Source: Odoribacteraceae bacterium (GTDB taxonomy: Bacteria; Bacteroidota; Bacteroidia; Bacteroidales; Marinifilaceae). Taken from it: 9,689 nt of DNA. The notes under the pieces are model-generated. The model was not told the origin of the DNA. It saw only the letters and a program-made list of their open reading frames with translations, and ran no database searches. The translations under genes were made by a program, and so were the position numbers. How positions within the stretch are numbered: position 1 is the stretch's first letter; every line of letters starts with the position of its first letter. The DNA is taken from contig JAITJA010000196.1 of the NCBI GenBank assembly GCA_031279175.1, forward strand, positions 1-9,689. The letters run 5' to 3'. Shown one piece after another: positions 1-8,325 of this stretch.

Positions 1-420
1 GAGGGTGACGCCGCCGCCGCCCGCGAGACGTTCGCCCGCGCCGGGGAGTCGCTCGGCGACGCGCTGGCCACGATTAACGCGATCGTCGACGGTATTGCCG
101 TCATCGGCGGGGGGATAGCCAGGGCCCGCGAGTTGCTGATGCCAGCCGCGATGCGTGCGCTGAACGGCGTCCTGGATTCCCCGACGGGCGAGCCGGCGGA
201 CAGGATGGAGATGAAGGCTTTTTTCCTGGATGACCCCGGTGACGCGGCCCGCTTTCTCGCCCCGACGACGGTGCCGGTGCCGGTGCCGGGCACGAGTCGC
301 GTGGTGGATTATGACCCGGTAAAACGCATGGGCGTGACGATTACAAGGCTCGGGACAAGTAAGGCCGTCGCCCTGGGCGCGTACGCTTTCGCGCTGGACA
401 AGCTAGACAGGGAGCGATAG
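1..420 (+). CDS. ROK-family sugar kinase (glucokinase-like), C-terminal part only
   Basis: The frame is open from the first base of the window to a TAG at 418-420, giving 139 residues of a protein whose N-terminus lies upstream. The tail has a hydrophobic strand followed by a glycine turn (AVIGGGIARA, fragment residues 33-42), which matches the second nucleotide-binding region of ROK kinases (V-I-G-G-G). It ends in GTSKAVALGAYAFAL (about 118-132), the usual closing helix of Bacteroidota ROK proteins. ROK kinases phosphorylate glucose, N-acetylmannosamine or related sugars with ATP in the cytoplasm. The sugar-binding and catalytic Asp regions are outside the window, so the substrate cannot be assigned and a regulator or kinase split cannot be made. 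An internal TTG at 133 could be mistaken for a start, but similarity begins well before it. A short VPVPVP segment is encoded by three GTGCCG units (271-288). Confidence 0.78.
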   Translation, partial: EGDAAAARETFARAGESLGDALATINAIVDGIAVIGGGIARARELLMPAAMRALNGVLDSPTGEPADRMEMKAFFLDDPGDAARFLAPTTVPVPVPGTSRVVDYDPVKRMGVTITRLGTSKAVALGAYAFALDKLDRER

Positions 421-436
421 TTTCTCCGGACGAACC

Positions 437-466
437 CTTGAAGTACGGGAAAAAGCGTTACCTTCG
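437..466 (+). promoter_or_regulatory. candidate Bacteroidota-type promoter for typA
   Basis: The 69-bp gap before typA contains TACCTTCG at 459-466, one mismatch from the Bacteroidota -7 element TAnnTTTG. CTTG lies at 437-440, 18 nt upstream, close to the usual -33 TTTG position. It would give a leader of about 15-20 nt ending in the A-rich run before the ATG. The spacing is slightly short and the match imperfect, so this is only a candidate. Transcription through from the ROK gene is equally possible, as no terminator is visible between the two genes. Confidence 0.25.
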
Positions 467-489
467 CGCCGCTTTTGGAATAAAAAAAC

Positions 490-2286
490 ATGCAGAATAT
501 ACGAAACATAGCCATTATCGCGCACGTCGATCACGGGAAAACCACGCTGGTGGATAAGATGATCTTCCAGGGGAAGTTGTTCCGCGAGTCGGAGAATCCC
601 GGCGACTTGCTGCTCGATAGTAATGACCTGGAACGGGAACGGGGGATCACTATCCTCGCGAAGAATGTATCGGTGCATTACAAGGAGTGCAAGATAAATA
701 TTATCGACACGCCAGGACATGCCGACTTCGGTGGAGAGGTGGAACGCGTGCTGAACATGGCCGACGGGGTGCTGTTGCTCGTGGACGCGTTCGAGGGGAC
801 GATGCCACAAACGCGCTTCGTGCTGCAGAAGGCACTCGCCCTGGGGAAGAAGCCGATAGTGGTGATCAACAAGGTGGATAAGCCTAACTGTAGGCCGGAA
901 ACGGTGCACGAGCAGGTGTTCGACTTGATGTTCTCGCTCGGCGCTACCGAGGAGCAACTTGATTTTACCGTGCTCTACGGGAGCGCCAAGCAGGGATGGA
1001 TGGCCGCGAACTGGAAAGAACCGACAACTGATATTGTCCCGCTGCTCGACGCGATCGTGCGGGATATTCCCGCGCCACGCGTGGAAACAGGGTCGCCACA
1101 ACTGCTGATCACGTCGCTGGAGTACTCGCCATATGTCGGGAGGATTGCCGTCGGGAAGCTGACGCGCGGGGCGCTGGAAACGGGAATGCCCGTGGCGCTG
1201 TGCAAGCGGGACGGTAGCACCGTCAAGTCGAGGATCAAGGAATTGATGACCTTCGAGGGGATGGGAAAGCAGAAGGTGGAACGCGTGGAGTGCGGCGAGA
1301 TCTGCGCGCTGGTCGGGATCGAGGGCTTCGAGATCGGGGACACGATCGCCGACGCCGAGCACCCCGAGGCACTCGCGCCTATCGCCGTCGATGAACCGAC
1401 AATGAGTATGCTTTTCACGATTAATGACTCGCCGTTCTTCGGGCGGGATGGCAAGTATGTCACCTCCCGGCACCTGAAGGAACGCCTCGATCGCGAGCTG
1501 GAGAAGAATCTCGCGCTGCGCGTGGAGCCGGGCGAGACGGCTGACTCGTTTGTCGTGTTCGGGCGCGGGGTGCTGCACTTGAGCGTCCTGATCGAGACGA
1601 TGCGTCGCGAGGGGTACGAGCTGCAAGTGGGCCAACCCAAGGTGATCATCAAGATGGTGAACGACGCGAGACACGAGCCGGTGGAGGAGTTGACGATCGA
1701 TCTCCCCGCCGACGTGTCGGGAAGGGCCATCGAGATGGTGAACCGGCGAAAGGGAGTGATGACGAGCATGGAGCACAGGGATGATCGCGTGTACTTGATG
1801 TTCGATATTCCTTCCCGCGGGCTGATCGGCCTGCGAAGCAACTTGCTTACCGCTACCGCCGGCGAGGCCGTCATCGCGCATCGCCTGAAAGGGTTCGAAC
1901 CGTACATGGGGGATATCGAGGCCCGCGTCAATGGCTCGCTGATAGCCATGGAAACAGGCGATACCTTCGCCTACGCGATTAACAAGTTGCAGGATCGCGG
2001 GCGGTTTTTTATCAAGCCCGGGGAGGAGGTCTACGCCGGACAGGTGATCGGCGAGAGTAACCGGCAGGAGGATATCGTGGTCAACGTGGGAAAGTCCAAG
2101 AAGTTGACAAACATGCGCGCCAGCGGGTCGGACGAGAAGATGAATATCGCGCCGCCCGTGGTCTTTAGCCTGGAAGAGGCCCTGGAGTATATCCAAGAGG
2201 ACGAATACGTGGAAGTCACGCCCAAGGCTATACGACTGCGCAAGATCTATCTCGACGAGAACGAACGCAAGAGAAGAAGCCGGTAA
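490..2286 (+). CDS. typA: translational GTPase TypA/BipA
   Basis: This 598-residue protein is the usual length for TypA/BipA, an EF-G-like GTPase that binds the 70S ribosome and helps 50S assembly and stress or cold adaptation. All G motifs are visible: G1 AHVDHGKTT (residues 11-19), G2 within ERERGITI (48-55), G3 DTPGHADF (73-80), G4 NKVD (127-130) and G5 SAK (165-167). Beta-barrel domain II follows (about 200-290), then EF-G-like domains III and V, with RGLIGLRSNLLT in the latter part. The C-terminal domain unique to BipA contains GDTFAYAINKLQDRGRFFI-like sequence and ends in a basic tail (NERKRRSR). The start at ATG 490 places G1 at the family's normal distance from the N-terminus. There is no Shine-Dalgarno sequence; the ATG follows an A-rich stretch, normal for Bacteroidota. 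It lies 69 bp after the ROK gene and 69 bp before topA, on the same strand. EF-G and LepA are excluded by length and by the C-terminal domain. Confidence 0.96.
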   Translation: MQNIRNIAIIAHVDHGKTTLVDKMIFQGKLFRESENPGDLLLDSNDLERERGITILAKNVSVHYKECKINIIDTPGHADFGGEVERVLNMADGVLLLVDAFEGTMPQTRFVLQKALALGKKPIVVINKVDKPNCRPETVHEQVFDLMFSLGATEEQLDFTVLYGSAKQGWMAANWKEPTTDIVPLLDAIVRDIPAPRVETGSPQLLITSLEYSPYVGRIAVGKLTRGALETGMPVALCKRDGSTVKSRIKELMTFEGMGKQKVERVECGEICALVGIEGFEIGDTIADAEHPEALAPIAVDEPTMSMLFTINDSPFFGRDGKYVTSRHLKERLDRELEKNLALRVEPGETADSFVVFGRGVLHLSVLIETMRREGYELQVGQPKVIIKMVNDARHEPVEELTIDLPADVSGRAIEMVNRRKGVMTSMEHRDDRVYLMFDIPSRGLIGLRSNLLTATAGEAVIAHRLKGFEPYMGDIEARVNGSLIAMETGDTFAYAINKLQDRGRFFIKPGEEVYAGQVIGESNRQEDIVVNVGKSKKLTNMRASGSDEKMNIAPPVVFSLEEALEYIQEDEYVEVTPKAIRLRKIYLDENERKRRSR

Positions 2287-2293
2287 ATACCGG
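2280..2293. repeat. short inverted repeat over the typA stop codon
   Basis: CCGGTA and TACCGG flank AA, giving a perfect 14-nt dyad that includes the TAA stop at 2284-2286. As RNA it could fold into a 5-bp stem with an AAAT loop. There is no following T-run, so it is not a standard intrinsic terminator. It could affect mRNA 3' ends or readthrough into topA, or be chance, since a dyad of this size is expected about once per 10 kb. Confidence 0.3.
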
Positions 2294-2355
2294 GAAGAGC
2301 TTATCTGTACCCTCTGCGTGAACGGAAAACAGGAATATAAATAAACGCTCACAGA

Positions 2356-4755
2356 ATGATTGAGAATTTAGTCATAGTGGAGTCCCCGGCAAAGGCAAGG
2401 ACCATCGAACGGTTCCTGGGACGAGGTTACATGGTGAAGTCCAGCTTTGGGCATATCCGCGACCTGAAGAAGAAGGATCTCGGCGTCGACGTTGAGCATG
2501 ACTTTCAACCACAGTACGAGGTGACCGCGGACAAGAAGACGCTCGTGAAGGAGTTGAAACAGCTGGCAAAAGGTTCAGTGACGGTCTGGCTGGCCTCCGA
2601 TGAAGACCGGGAGGGAGAGGCTATCGCGTGGCATCTCTTCGAGGCTCTCGAGCTGAAACCGGATTCCGTGAAAAGAATCGTCTTCCACGAGATTACCAAG
2701 GAGGCAATCCTGCACGCGATAAAGCATCCGCGCGCGATCGATCAACACCTCGTCGACGCGCAGCAAGCGCGCCGGGTGCTCGACCGGCTGGTGGGGTTCA
2801 AGATCTCTCCTGTCCTGTGGAAGAAGATCAAGTCGTCCCTCTCGGCCGGGCGCGTACAGTCCGTGGCCGTGAGGCTGATCGTGGAGAGAGAACGGGAGAT
2901 TAACCGGTTCGAGGAGCAAAAGTATTATAAGGTATCAGGGATCTTTATCGCGCAGGACGCCGGGGAAACGCCCCTTCCCGTGAAGGCCGAACTCTCGGAA
3001 CGGTTCGCGTCGCGCGATGAGACCGTGCAGTTCCTGGAGCATTGCAAGGAGGCTACCTTTACCGTGAATGACGTGGAAACAAAACCGGCAACAAGAAAAC
3101 CGGCGCCCCCGTTTACAACATCGACCCTGCAACAAGAGGCCTCGAGGAAGCTGGGATTCTCCGTGTCGCAGACCATGAGTCTCGCCCAAAAACTCTACGA
3201 GAACGGGCATATCACGTACATGAGAACCGATTCCGTGAATCTCTCGCAACTCGCCATCAATAACGCCAAGAAGGTGATCGTGGAAACACTCGGCGAGAAG
3301 TATCTCCACGCGAGGCAGTACACGACGCAAAGTAAGGGAGCACAGGAAGCACACGAGGCTATTCGTCCCACGTACATGGAGAAAGAAAGTATCTCCGGGG
3401 ATATGAAGGAGCAACAGCTTTATTCCATGATATACAAGCGGACGCTGGCCTCGCAAATGGCCGACGCCAAGCTGGAAAGAACGATCGTCACTATCGCCGT
3501 CTCGGGGCAATCTCGCACCTTCGTGGCCACGGGGGAGGTAGTGCTGTTCGACGGCTTCCTGAGGATGTACCGCGAATCGCTCGACGACGAGAAGGAGGAC
3601 GAGCAAATGGAGATGTTACCGGTGCTCCACGCGGGAGACCGGTTGCAGCGCAAGCGAATCGAGGCGCTGGAGCAATACACGGCGCATCCCCCACGGTACA
3701 CGGAGGCAAGCCTGGTCAAGAAGCTGGAGGCGCTGGGCATCGGGCGACCGTCGACTTACGCGCCTACTATCACCACGATACAGAACCGAGATTACGTGAG
3801 CAGGGAGAGCCGGATGGGGAAGGAACGGGAGATCGAGCAGTTTATCCTGACGGGAGACCAGGTGACGCGGAAACCCCTGATCCGCCATTTCGGTACGGAG
3901 AAACGGAAGCTCTTCCCGTCGGACGTTGGGATAGTCGTGACGGATTTCCTTTGCGAGCACTTCGCCGACATCATGGATTATAACTTTACGGCCAAGGCCG
4001 AGGAGGCGCTCGATGATGTCGCCGAGGGGAAATTGCAGTGGCAATCCATGATTCGCGACTTCTACGCCCCGTTCCACGCCAACGTGGAGAAAACGCTGAA
4101 GGAGTCGGAACGAAATACCGGCGAACGCGTCTTGGGTACTGATCCCTCGACGGGGGCGGTTGTCTGCGTGCGCATCGGTCGTTTCGGCCCGATAGTGCAA
4201 ATGGGTGAGGGCGAACAAGTGCGCTACGCCGGTTTGCTAAAGGGACAACTGATGGAGACCATCACTCTCGAGGAGGCACTTGACCTTCTCAAGTTCCCCC
4301 GCGTGCTGGGAGAGTACGAGGAGAAGCAGGTGATAGTGGCTATCGGTCGTTTCGGGCCTTATATCAAGCACGATCAACTGTACGTCGCGCTAAAAAAGGG
4401 AGCGGACGATCCCGCGATCATCTCTCTCGACACGGCCATCAAGCGGATCAAGGAGAAACGGGAGATTGATAGCAATCGCAGGATACAGGAATTTGAGAAC
4501 GGGGCGTGCATCTTGAGCGGTCGCTTCGGCCCGTATATCACGTATAACAAGTCGAATTACAAGATCCCCAAGACACAAGACGCGAACTTGCTAACATTCG
4601 AGGAAACAATGGAGATCATCGAGAAAGGAGGCGAACTGAAGGTTAAAACTACCTCTAAAGCCGCACCTAAGAAGGAGAAAACAACGAAGGCAACCCGGGG
4701 AAATGTAGTTAAGGCAACAAAAACCACTCAAAAGAAGCCGACAAAAACAAAATAA
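2356..4755 (+). CDS. topA: DNA topoisomerase I (type IA, TopA)
   Basis: A 799-residue type IA topoisomerase that relaxes negative supercoils by cutting one strand through a 5'-phosphotyrosine link. The N-terminal Toprim domain has the catalytic Glu9 (VIVESPAKA) and the acidic triad D82-x-D84-x-E86 in SDEDREGEA. The SAGRVQSVAVRLIVERE block (about 163-179) is the family signature. The nucleophile is Tyr288 in YMRTDS (288-293), with Arg290 beside it. LEALGIGRPSTYAPTI (458-472) is the conserved helix region before the C-terminal part. That part carries three GRFGP repeats (near 608, 664 and 722) in place of the Cys4 zinc ribbons of E. coli TopA, then a Lys/Thr-rich tail (about 762-799) likely to bind DNA non-specifically. 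The ATG at 2356 gives Glu9 the same numbering as in E. coli. It is 69 bp after typA and 61 bp before the PpiD-like gene. Base composition becomes A-rich in the tail. Reverse gyrase and TopB are excluded by domain order. Confidence 0.97.
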   Translation: MIENLVIVESPAKARTIERFLGRGYMVKSSFGHIRDLKKKDLGVDVEHDFQPQYEVTADKKTLVKELKQLAKGSVTVWLASDEDREGEAIAWHLFEALELKPDSVKRIVFHEITKEAILHAIKHPRAIDQHLVDAQQARRVLDRLVGFKISPVLWKKIKSSLSAGRVQSVAVRLIVEREREINRFEEQKYYKVSGIFIAQDAGETPLPVKAELSERFASRDETVQFLEHCKEATFTVNDVETKPATRKPAPPFTTSTLQQEASRKLGFSVSQTMSLAQKLYENGHITYMRTDSVNLSQLAINNAKKVIVETLGEKYLHARQYTTQSKGAQEAHEAIRPTYMEKESISGDMKEQQLYSMIYKRTLASQMADAKLERTIVTIAVSGQSRTFVATGEVVLFDGFLRMYRESLDDEKEDEQMEMLPVLHAGDRLQRKRIEALEQYTAHPPRYTEASLVKKLEALGIGRPSTYAPTITTIQNRDYVSRESRMGKEREIEQFILTGDQVTRKPLIRHFGTEKRKLFPSDVGIVVTDFLCEHFADIMDYNFTAKAEEALDDVAEGKLQWQSMIRDFYAPFHANVEKTLKESERNTGERVLGTDPSTGAVVCVRIGRFGPIVQMGEGEQVRYAGLLKGQLMETITLEEALDLLKFPRVLGEYEEKQVIVAIGRFGPYIKHDQLYVALKKGADDPAIISLDTAIKRIKEKREIDSNRRIQEFENGACILSGRFGPYITYNKSNYKIPKTQDANLLTFEETMEIIEKGGELKVKTTSKAAPKKEKTTKATRGNVVKATKTTQKKPTKTK

Positions 4756-4816
4756 TTTATACATTCGTCCCCTCAAAAGAACAAGATATTGTAACCTATT
4801 TAAAAAGTAACCATAG

Positions 4817-6952
4817 ATGGCAACATTACAGAAAATTAGAAACCAAGGAGGGATACTCGTCAGTGTCATTATCGGATTAGCTTTGTTGGCTTTTATCGTG
4901 GGTGACGCGTTAAGTTCCAGCTCCCAAATACTAAACCGTAGCCGGAACAAAGTTGGAGTGATCGCGGGAGAAACGTTGGATATCCAGGAGTACCAGGCCT
5001 TCGTGAGTAATAACGAGAACGTGTTTAAAGTAATCCAAAGAGTCTCGTCGCTCGATGAAATACAACGGCAAAAAGTGCAAGAGAACACGTGGCAGATGGA
5101 AGTGTTCCGCATCGTCCTGGGACAGGAGTTCGAGAAAATCGGCCTGGGCGTGAGCGACGAAGAGGTGTATAGCAGGCTGGTCGGCGAGCAACTGGATCCC
5201 GGCATTGCCCAGTTCATCTCCTCGCTGGGAGTCGACCCGACGGACAAGACTCAACTCAATACCGTTATCCAGGAGATTCTACAAACTCCCAGGGATAATC
5301 CATACAAGATAACATGGCAGTTCCTCGAGAGACAAGCGATCTCGTCGTACCAGGTGGCCAAGTACCAGTCCCTGCTCTCCAAGGCTCTCTATATTCCCAC
5401 CGCGCAAGTAAACGAATTAATGGCTCACGCGACCTCCACGGTGGACGTTAGCTACCTGGTGAAGAGCTACAACACCATTAGTGACTCTGTCGTGACAGTA
5501 ACACCTTCCGAAATCAAGGAGTACTACAATACCCACCAGCATCTCTTTAAGCAACAGGAATCCCGCCAAATCACCTACGTGAGTTTCGACGTGAGCGCGT
5601 CGGCGAAGGATATCCAGGAAACGCGAGAGGCGCTCGAGGAGTTGATTCCCGAGTTCAAGGCGGCCGGTAACGTGATCGAGTTCGCTACCAGCACCACGGA
5701 GAAAAAGATAGAGCCGCATTTCTACAAGAAAGGCGAGATGAACGAGGAGCTGGACGCCTTCCTCTTTGACGGGACGAATAACCCGGGAGTGTACGGCCCG
5801 TACGAGGAAAATAACGCGTACAATCTCATCCGCGTGGCCGATCGTAAGATGATACCGGATTCCGTGAGACTTCGCCAGATATTCTTGACCATCGACCAAA
5901 CGAACGTCGAGAGCAGGACCAAATTAGCCGATAGCTTGATGCAAGAGATTCGCGGGGGAGCCAGTTTCGACCTTCTCGCGAGGAGTTTCTCCGCTGATCC
6001 TAATTCCGCCGTTAACGGTGGGGATATCGGGTGGTTTACACAGGACATGCTGCCTTCCCCGCTACGCGACACGCTTTTCTTCGCTCGAAAGAATGACGTG
6101 AAACTTCTTCCCACGCAAGGAGGTCTTGTCATCCTTCAAGTCTCCGGGCGAAGCAAACCGCTGGAGAAAGTGATCGTGGGAATCGTGACGAAAGAGATCG
6201 GTCCGTCGGAGCAGACCATCAACAAGGTATATAACGAGGCTCGCGTGTTCGTTGATAACATGAATACCATCGCCGAATTTGAAAAGGCCGTGGCCGACAA
6301 GGGACAAACCAAGCGCTACGCGACCCTCGACAAGAACGATAATACTATCGCCGGTATCGAGAATGCAAGGGATATTGTCCGCGAGGCTTACATGAGCAGC
6401 TCCACCGGGAAGGTGTTAGTAAATAACCGGAAGTCTCCCATCTTTGAATGTAGCAACAAGTATATCGTTGCCGTGCTCACCGATATCAAGGAGGAGGGCA
6501 TCTCTCCCTTGCAGGAGGTTACCCCGGTAATACAAAGGGAAGTGATCCGGAAGAAAAAGGGAGAGATCATCGCGAAAGAGCTACAAGCAGCCGCTACCGG
6601 TAGCGAGAGTCTCCTTTCTATCGCCCAGAAGACGAACACGGAGGTAATCGACGCCACGGACGTTAGTTTCGCCTCCTTCCAACTCCCCGGGGCCGGTATT
6701 GAACCCAAGGTGATTGCCGAGGTGGTACGCTTGAACATGAATCAGATCTCGGCGCCGATCATTGGTAACCAAGGCGTCTTCATGGCCGTCGTGACGAACA
6801 AGACCGAAGACGCGGGGGCGATATCTCCTGAAGAGGTCGCGCAACGTAAGCTTTTGCTAAAACAAATGCGCGACGAACAGATACAATACCAGGCGATCCC
6901 CTCGGTCATCCAGGCAGCAAAAGTGGAGGACTTCAGGTATAAGTTCTATTAA
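4817..6952 (+). CDS. ppiD: PpiD-like membrane-anchored parvulin-type folding factor
   Basis: This 711-residue protein begins with a short basic segment and one transmembrane helix (about residues 12-30, ILVSVIIGLALLAFIVG), so the bulk should be periplasmic, as in PpiD. A SurA/PpiD-type N-terminal chaperone region follows (about 45-240). The parvulin-like domain is about 349-445, recognised by SVRLRQIFL, then GGASFDLLARSFSADP (380-395) and NGGDIGWF (400-407). A long alpha/beta C-terminal region (about 450-711) resembles the return half of the chaperone. Family knowledge: PpiD works at the SecYEG exit on newly exported proteins. The two usual parvulin histidines appear replaced, the first by Gln354 and the second by Val438, so isomerase activity is doubtful and a chaperone role more likely. 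It sits 61 bp after topA, with no terminator visible between them, and is followed by a strong terminator. The start is the ATG immediately before the basic segment and anchor. The symbol is by architecture; 'SurA-like peptidylprolyl isomerase' would be a fair alternative. Confidence 0.88.
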   Translation: MATLQKIRNQGGILVSVIIGLALLAFIVGDALSSSSQILNRSRNKVGVIAGETLDIQEYQAFVSNNENVFKVIQRVSSLDEIQRQKVQENTWQMEVFRIVLGQEFEKIGLGVSDEEVYSRLVGEQLDPGIAQFISSLGVDPTDKTQLNTVIQEILQTPRDNPYKITWQFLERQAISSYQVAKYQSLLSKALYIPTAQVNELMAHATSTVDVSYLVKSYNTISDSVVTVTPSEIKEYYNTHQHLFKQQESRQITYVSFDVSASAKDIQETREALEELIPEFKAAGNVIEFATSTTEKKIEPHFYKKGEMNEELDAFLFDGTNNPGVYGPYEENNAYNLIRVADRKMIPDSVRLRQIFLTIDQTNVESRTKLADSLMQEIRGGASFDLLARSFSADPNSAVNGGDIGWFTQDMLPSPLRDTLFFARKNDVKLLPTQGGLVILQVSGRSKPLEKVIVGIVTKEIGPSEQTINKVYNEARVFVDNMNTIAEFEKAVADKGQTKRYATLDKNDNTIAGIENARDIVREAYMSSSTGKVLVNNRKSPIFECSNKYIVAVLTDIKEEGISPLQEVTPVIQREVIRKKKGEIIAKELQAAATGSESLLSIAQKTNTEVIDATDVSFASFQLPGAGIEPKVIAEVVRLNMNQISAPIIGNQGVFMAVVTNKTEDAGAISPEEVAQRKLLLKQMRDEQIQYQAIPSVIQAAKVEDFRYKFY

Positions 6953-6972
6953 TTGTACGATTTGATACGCGT

Positions 6973-7002
6973 AAAAAGCCATTCGTCAACGGATGGCTTT
7001 TT
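6973..7002 (+). terminator. intrinsic terminator after the PpiD-like gene
   Basis: A 13-bp stem is formed by 6973-6985 (AAAAAGCCATTCG) and 6990-7002 (CGGATGGCTTTTT), with one T-G wobble and a 4-nt TCAA loop. The descending arm ends in five T. The ascending arm starts with five A, so the same hairpin could also stop transcription on the minus strand. It starts 20 nt after the TAA of the upstream gene and separates the housekeeping run from the glycosyltransferase/epimerase pair. Confidence 0.88.
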
Positions 7003-7041
7003 CACGTACCAGACGCGAATACACGTTAAATAGCCAGAATC

Positions 7042-8325
7042 ATGCCGTCCCGTTCATCAAAAAAGGTATTGATCATCACCTACTACTGGCCCCCCGCCGG
7101 CGGACCGGGAGTGCAGCGCTGGCTAAAATTCGCGAGCTACCTCCCGGAGTTTGATCACGAGCCTATCATCCTGACCGTCGATCCCGACAAGGCGGAATAT
7201 CCCGTGCGGGACAACTCCTTGCTAGAAGAGGTTCGCCCGGGACAACGGGTGTACCACACCGGCACGTCGGGCTGGTACAATCTTTACAAACGCGTTGCGA
7301 AAGCGAGAACGGCTCCTTACAGTGGTTTCGTGGGCGAGGGACAACCCACTTTAAAGCAAAAGATCTCCCGCTTTATCCGCGGGAACTTCTTCCTGCCGGA
7401 TGCTCGTCGGGGATGGAACAAACACGCCTACCGCGAGGCTGCTCGTATCGTCCGTGAAGAGGGAATCGACACGATCATCACCACGGGGCCTCCCATGTCT
7501 ACCCACCTCGTCGGCAGGAAACTACAACGTGAACTCGCCACGCGCTGGATCGCCGATTTCCGTGATCCCTGGACGGACATCTACTATTATGACAAGTTCT
7601 ATCCCACGCCCCTCGCGCGCGCCGTCGACCGCCATCACGAAAGGAGCGTCCTGACGCGGGCCGACGCCGTGATCACGGTGAGCCACCACACTCGCGAACA
7701 ATTCCTCGCGAAGTCTCCCGCGATTGACCCCGGAAAGGTACGTGTCATCCACAACGGATACGATGCGCGGGACTTCTCCGGCGAATGTCCGAAAGAAAAA
7801 GAGTTCACCATCACTTACACCGGCACGCTGGCCGCCGACTACACGGTGAAAGCCTTCATCGCCGCGGTACGCGGACTACTTGTCGATTCCCCCCTTCGCC
7901 TGCGTCTTGTCGGCAAGGTTGACCCGCTACACGCCGGGGAACTCGAAACGCTCGCGGGACATGTCGAGTTGCACCCCTTCGTCCCGCACGCCGAGGCGAT
8001 CCGTTGGATGCGGCAATCATCGGTACTCCTGCTCATCATCCCCGATGCACCTGGAAGCAAGGGAAATCTCCCCGGCAAACTATTCGAGTATATGGGATCG
8101 GGCGTACCCGTCCTCTGCCTCGCCCCCCCGGACGGGGAAGCTGCCCGGATTCTCCGCTCGCGCGAGGCGGGACAAACCTTCGACTACAACGACGAGGCGG
8201 GAATCCGCGATTTCCTGAGAACCTGCCGCGATCTCCCGTCCACTCCGCGGGAGAACCGACGCGTGCAGGACTACTCCCGTCACTCACTCACCCGCGCGTT
8301 AGTCGCGATACTAAACGAAAGATGA
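7042..8325 (+). CDS. glycosyltransferase, GT-B fold, family 4-like
   Basis: A 427-residue cytoplasmic or membrane-peripheral glycosyltransferase with two Rossmann-like domains. The N-terminal domain starts KKVLIITYYWPPAGGPGVQR (7-26), the typical glycine-rich acceptor-side loop, and includes WIADFRDPWTD (169-179) and ADAVITVSHHTREQF (207-221). VRVIHNGYD (233-241) leads into the C-terminal donor domain, with ITYTGTL (257-263), RLRLVGK (286-292) and LPGKLFEYMGSGVPVL (343-358), where Glu349 is the likely nucleotide-sugar ribose-binding residue. The first Glu of the usual EX7E pair is not present: the position eight residues before Glu349 is Gly341, as in other 'PGKLFEY' members. No transmembrane segment is evident. 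The donor sugar and acceptor cannot be read from sequence. The ATG at 7042 is 39 nt after the terminator, with no Shine-Dalgarno sequence and no convincing promoter match. Its TGA overlaps the ATG of the epimerase-family gene, pointing to a shared pathway in making or tailoring a surface polysaccharide. Confidence 0.9.
   Translation: MPSRSSKKVLIITYYWPPAGGPGVQRWLKFASYLPEFDHEPIILTVDPDKAEYPVRDNSLLEEVRPGQRVYHTGTSGWYNLYKRVAKARTAPYSGFVGEGQPTLKQKISRFIRGNFFLPDARRGWNKHAYREAARIVREEGIDTIITTGPPMSTHLVGRKLQRELATRWIADFRDPWTDIYYYDKFYPTPLARAVDRHHERSVLTRADAVITVSHHTREQFLAKSPAIDPGKVRVIHNGYDARDFSGECPKEKEFTITYTGTLAADYTVKAFIAAVRGLLVDSPLRLRLVGKVDPLHAGELETLAGHVELHPFVPHAEAIRWMRQSSVLLLIIPDAPGSKGNLPGKLFEYMGSGVPVLCLAPPDGEAARILRSREAGQTFDYNDEAGIRDFLRTCRDLPSTPRENRRVQDYSRHSLTRALVAILNER

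Noticed and set aside
271..288. (GTGCCG)3 hexamer run in the ROK fragment
   Set aside because: In-frame and encodes VPVPVP; three copies are too few to suggest phase variation.
133..420. The ROK tail as a complete 95-residue gene starting at TTG 133
   Set aside because: The frame and the ROK-like sequence, including the IGGG turn, continue upstream to base 1, so it is a truncated gene.
975..1949. A 324-codon minus-strand frame inside typA
   Set aside because: Ser/Arg/Pro-rich shadow of typA with no motif or separate start context.
403..2352. A 649-codon open frame on the minus strand opposite typA
   Set aside because: It mirrors typA codons; biased third positions in a GC-rich gene keep the antisense frame open. 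The product is His/Leu/Arg-rich with no recognisable domain, while the + strand encodes all five GTPase motifs.
4760..4767. TACATTCG as a -7 promoter element for the PpiD-like gene
   Set aside because: One mismatch from TAnnTTTG, but no TTTG-like -33 element at suitable distance; the A/T-rich gap makes chance matches likely.
6592..6605. CGCTACCGGTAGCG palindrome in the PpiD-like gene
   Set aside because: Perfect but lies inside coding sequence, and a 14-nt palindrome is expected by chance about once in a window this size.
8004..8321. Upstream extension of the epimerase frame into the glycosyltransferase gene
   Set aside because: The extra 106 residues are Pro/Arg-rich, match no epimerase domain, and overlap the conserved donor domain of the glycosyltransferase. 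The ATGA start at 8322 fits better.
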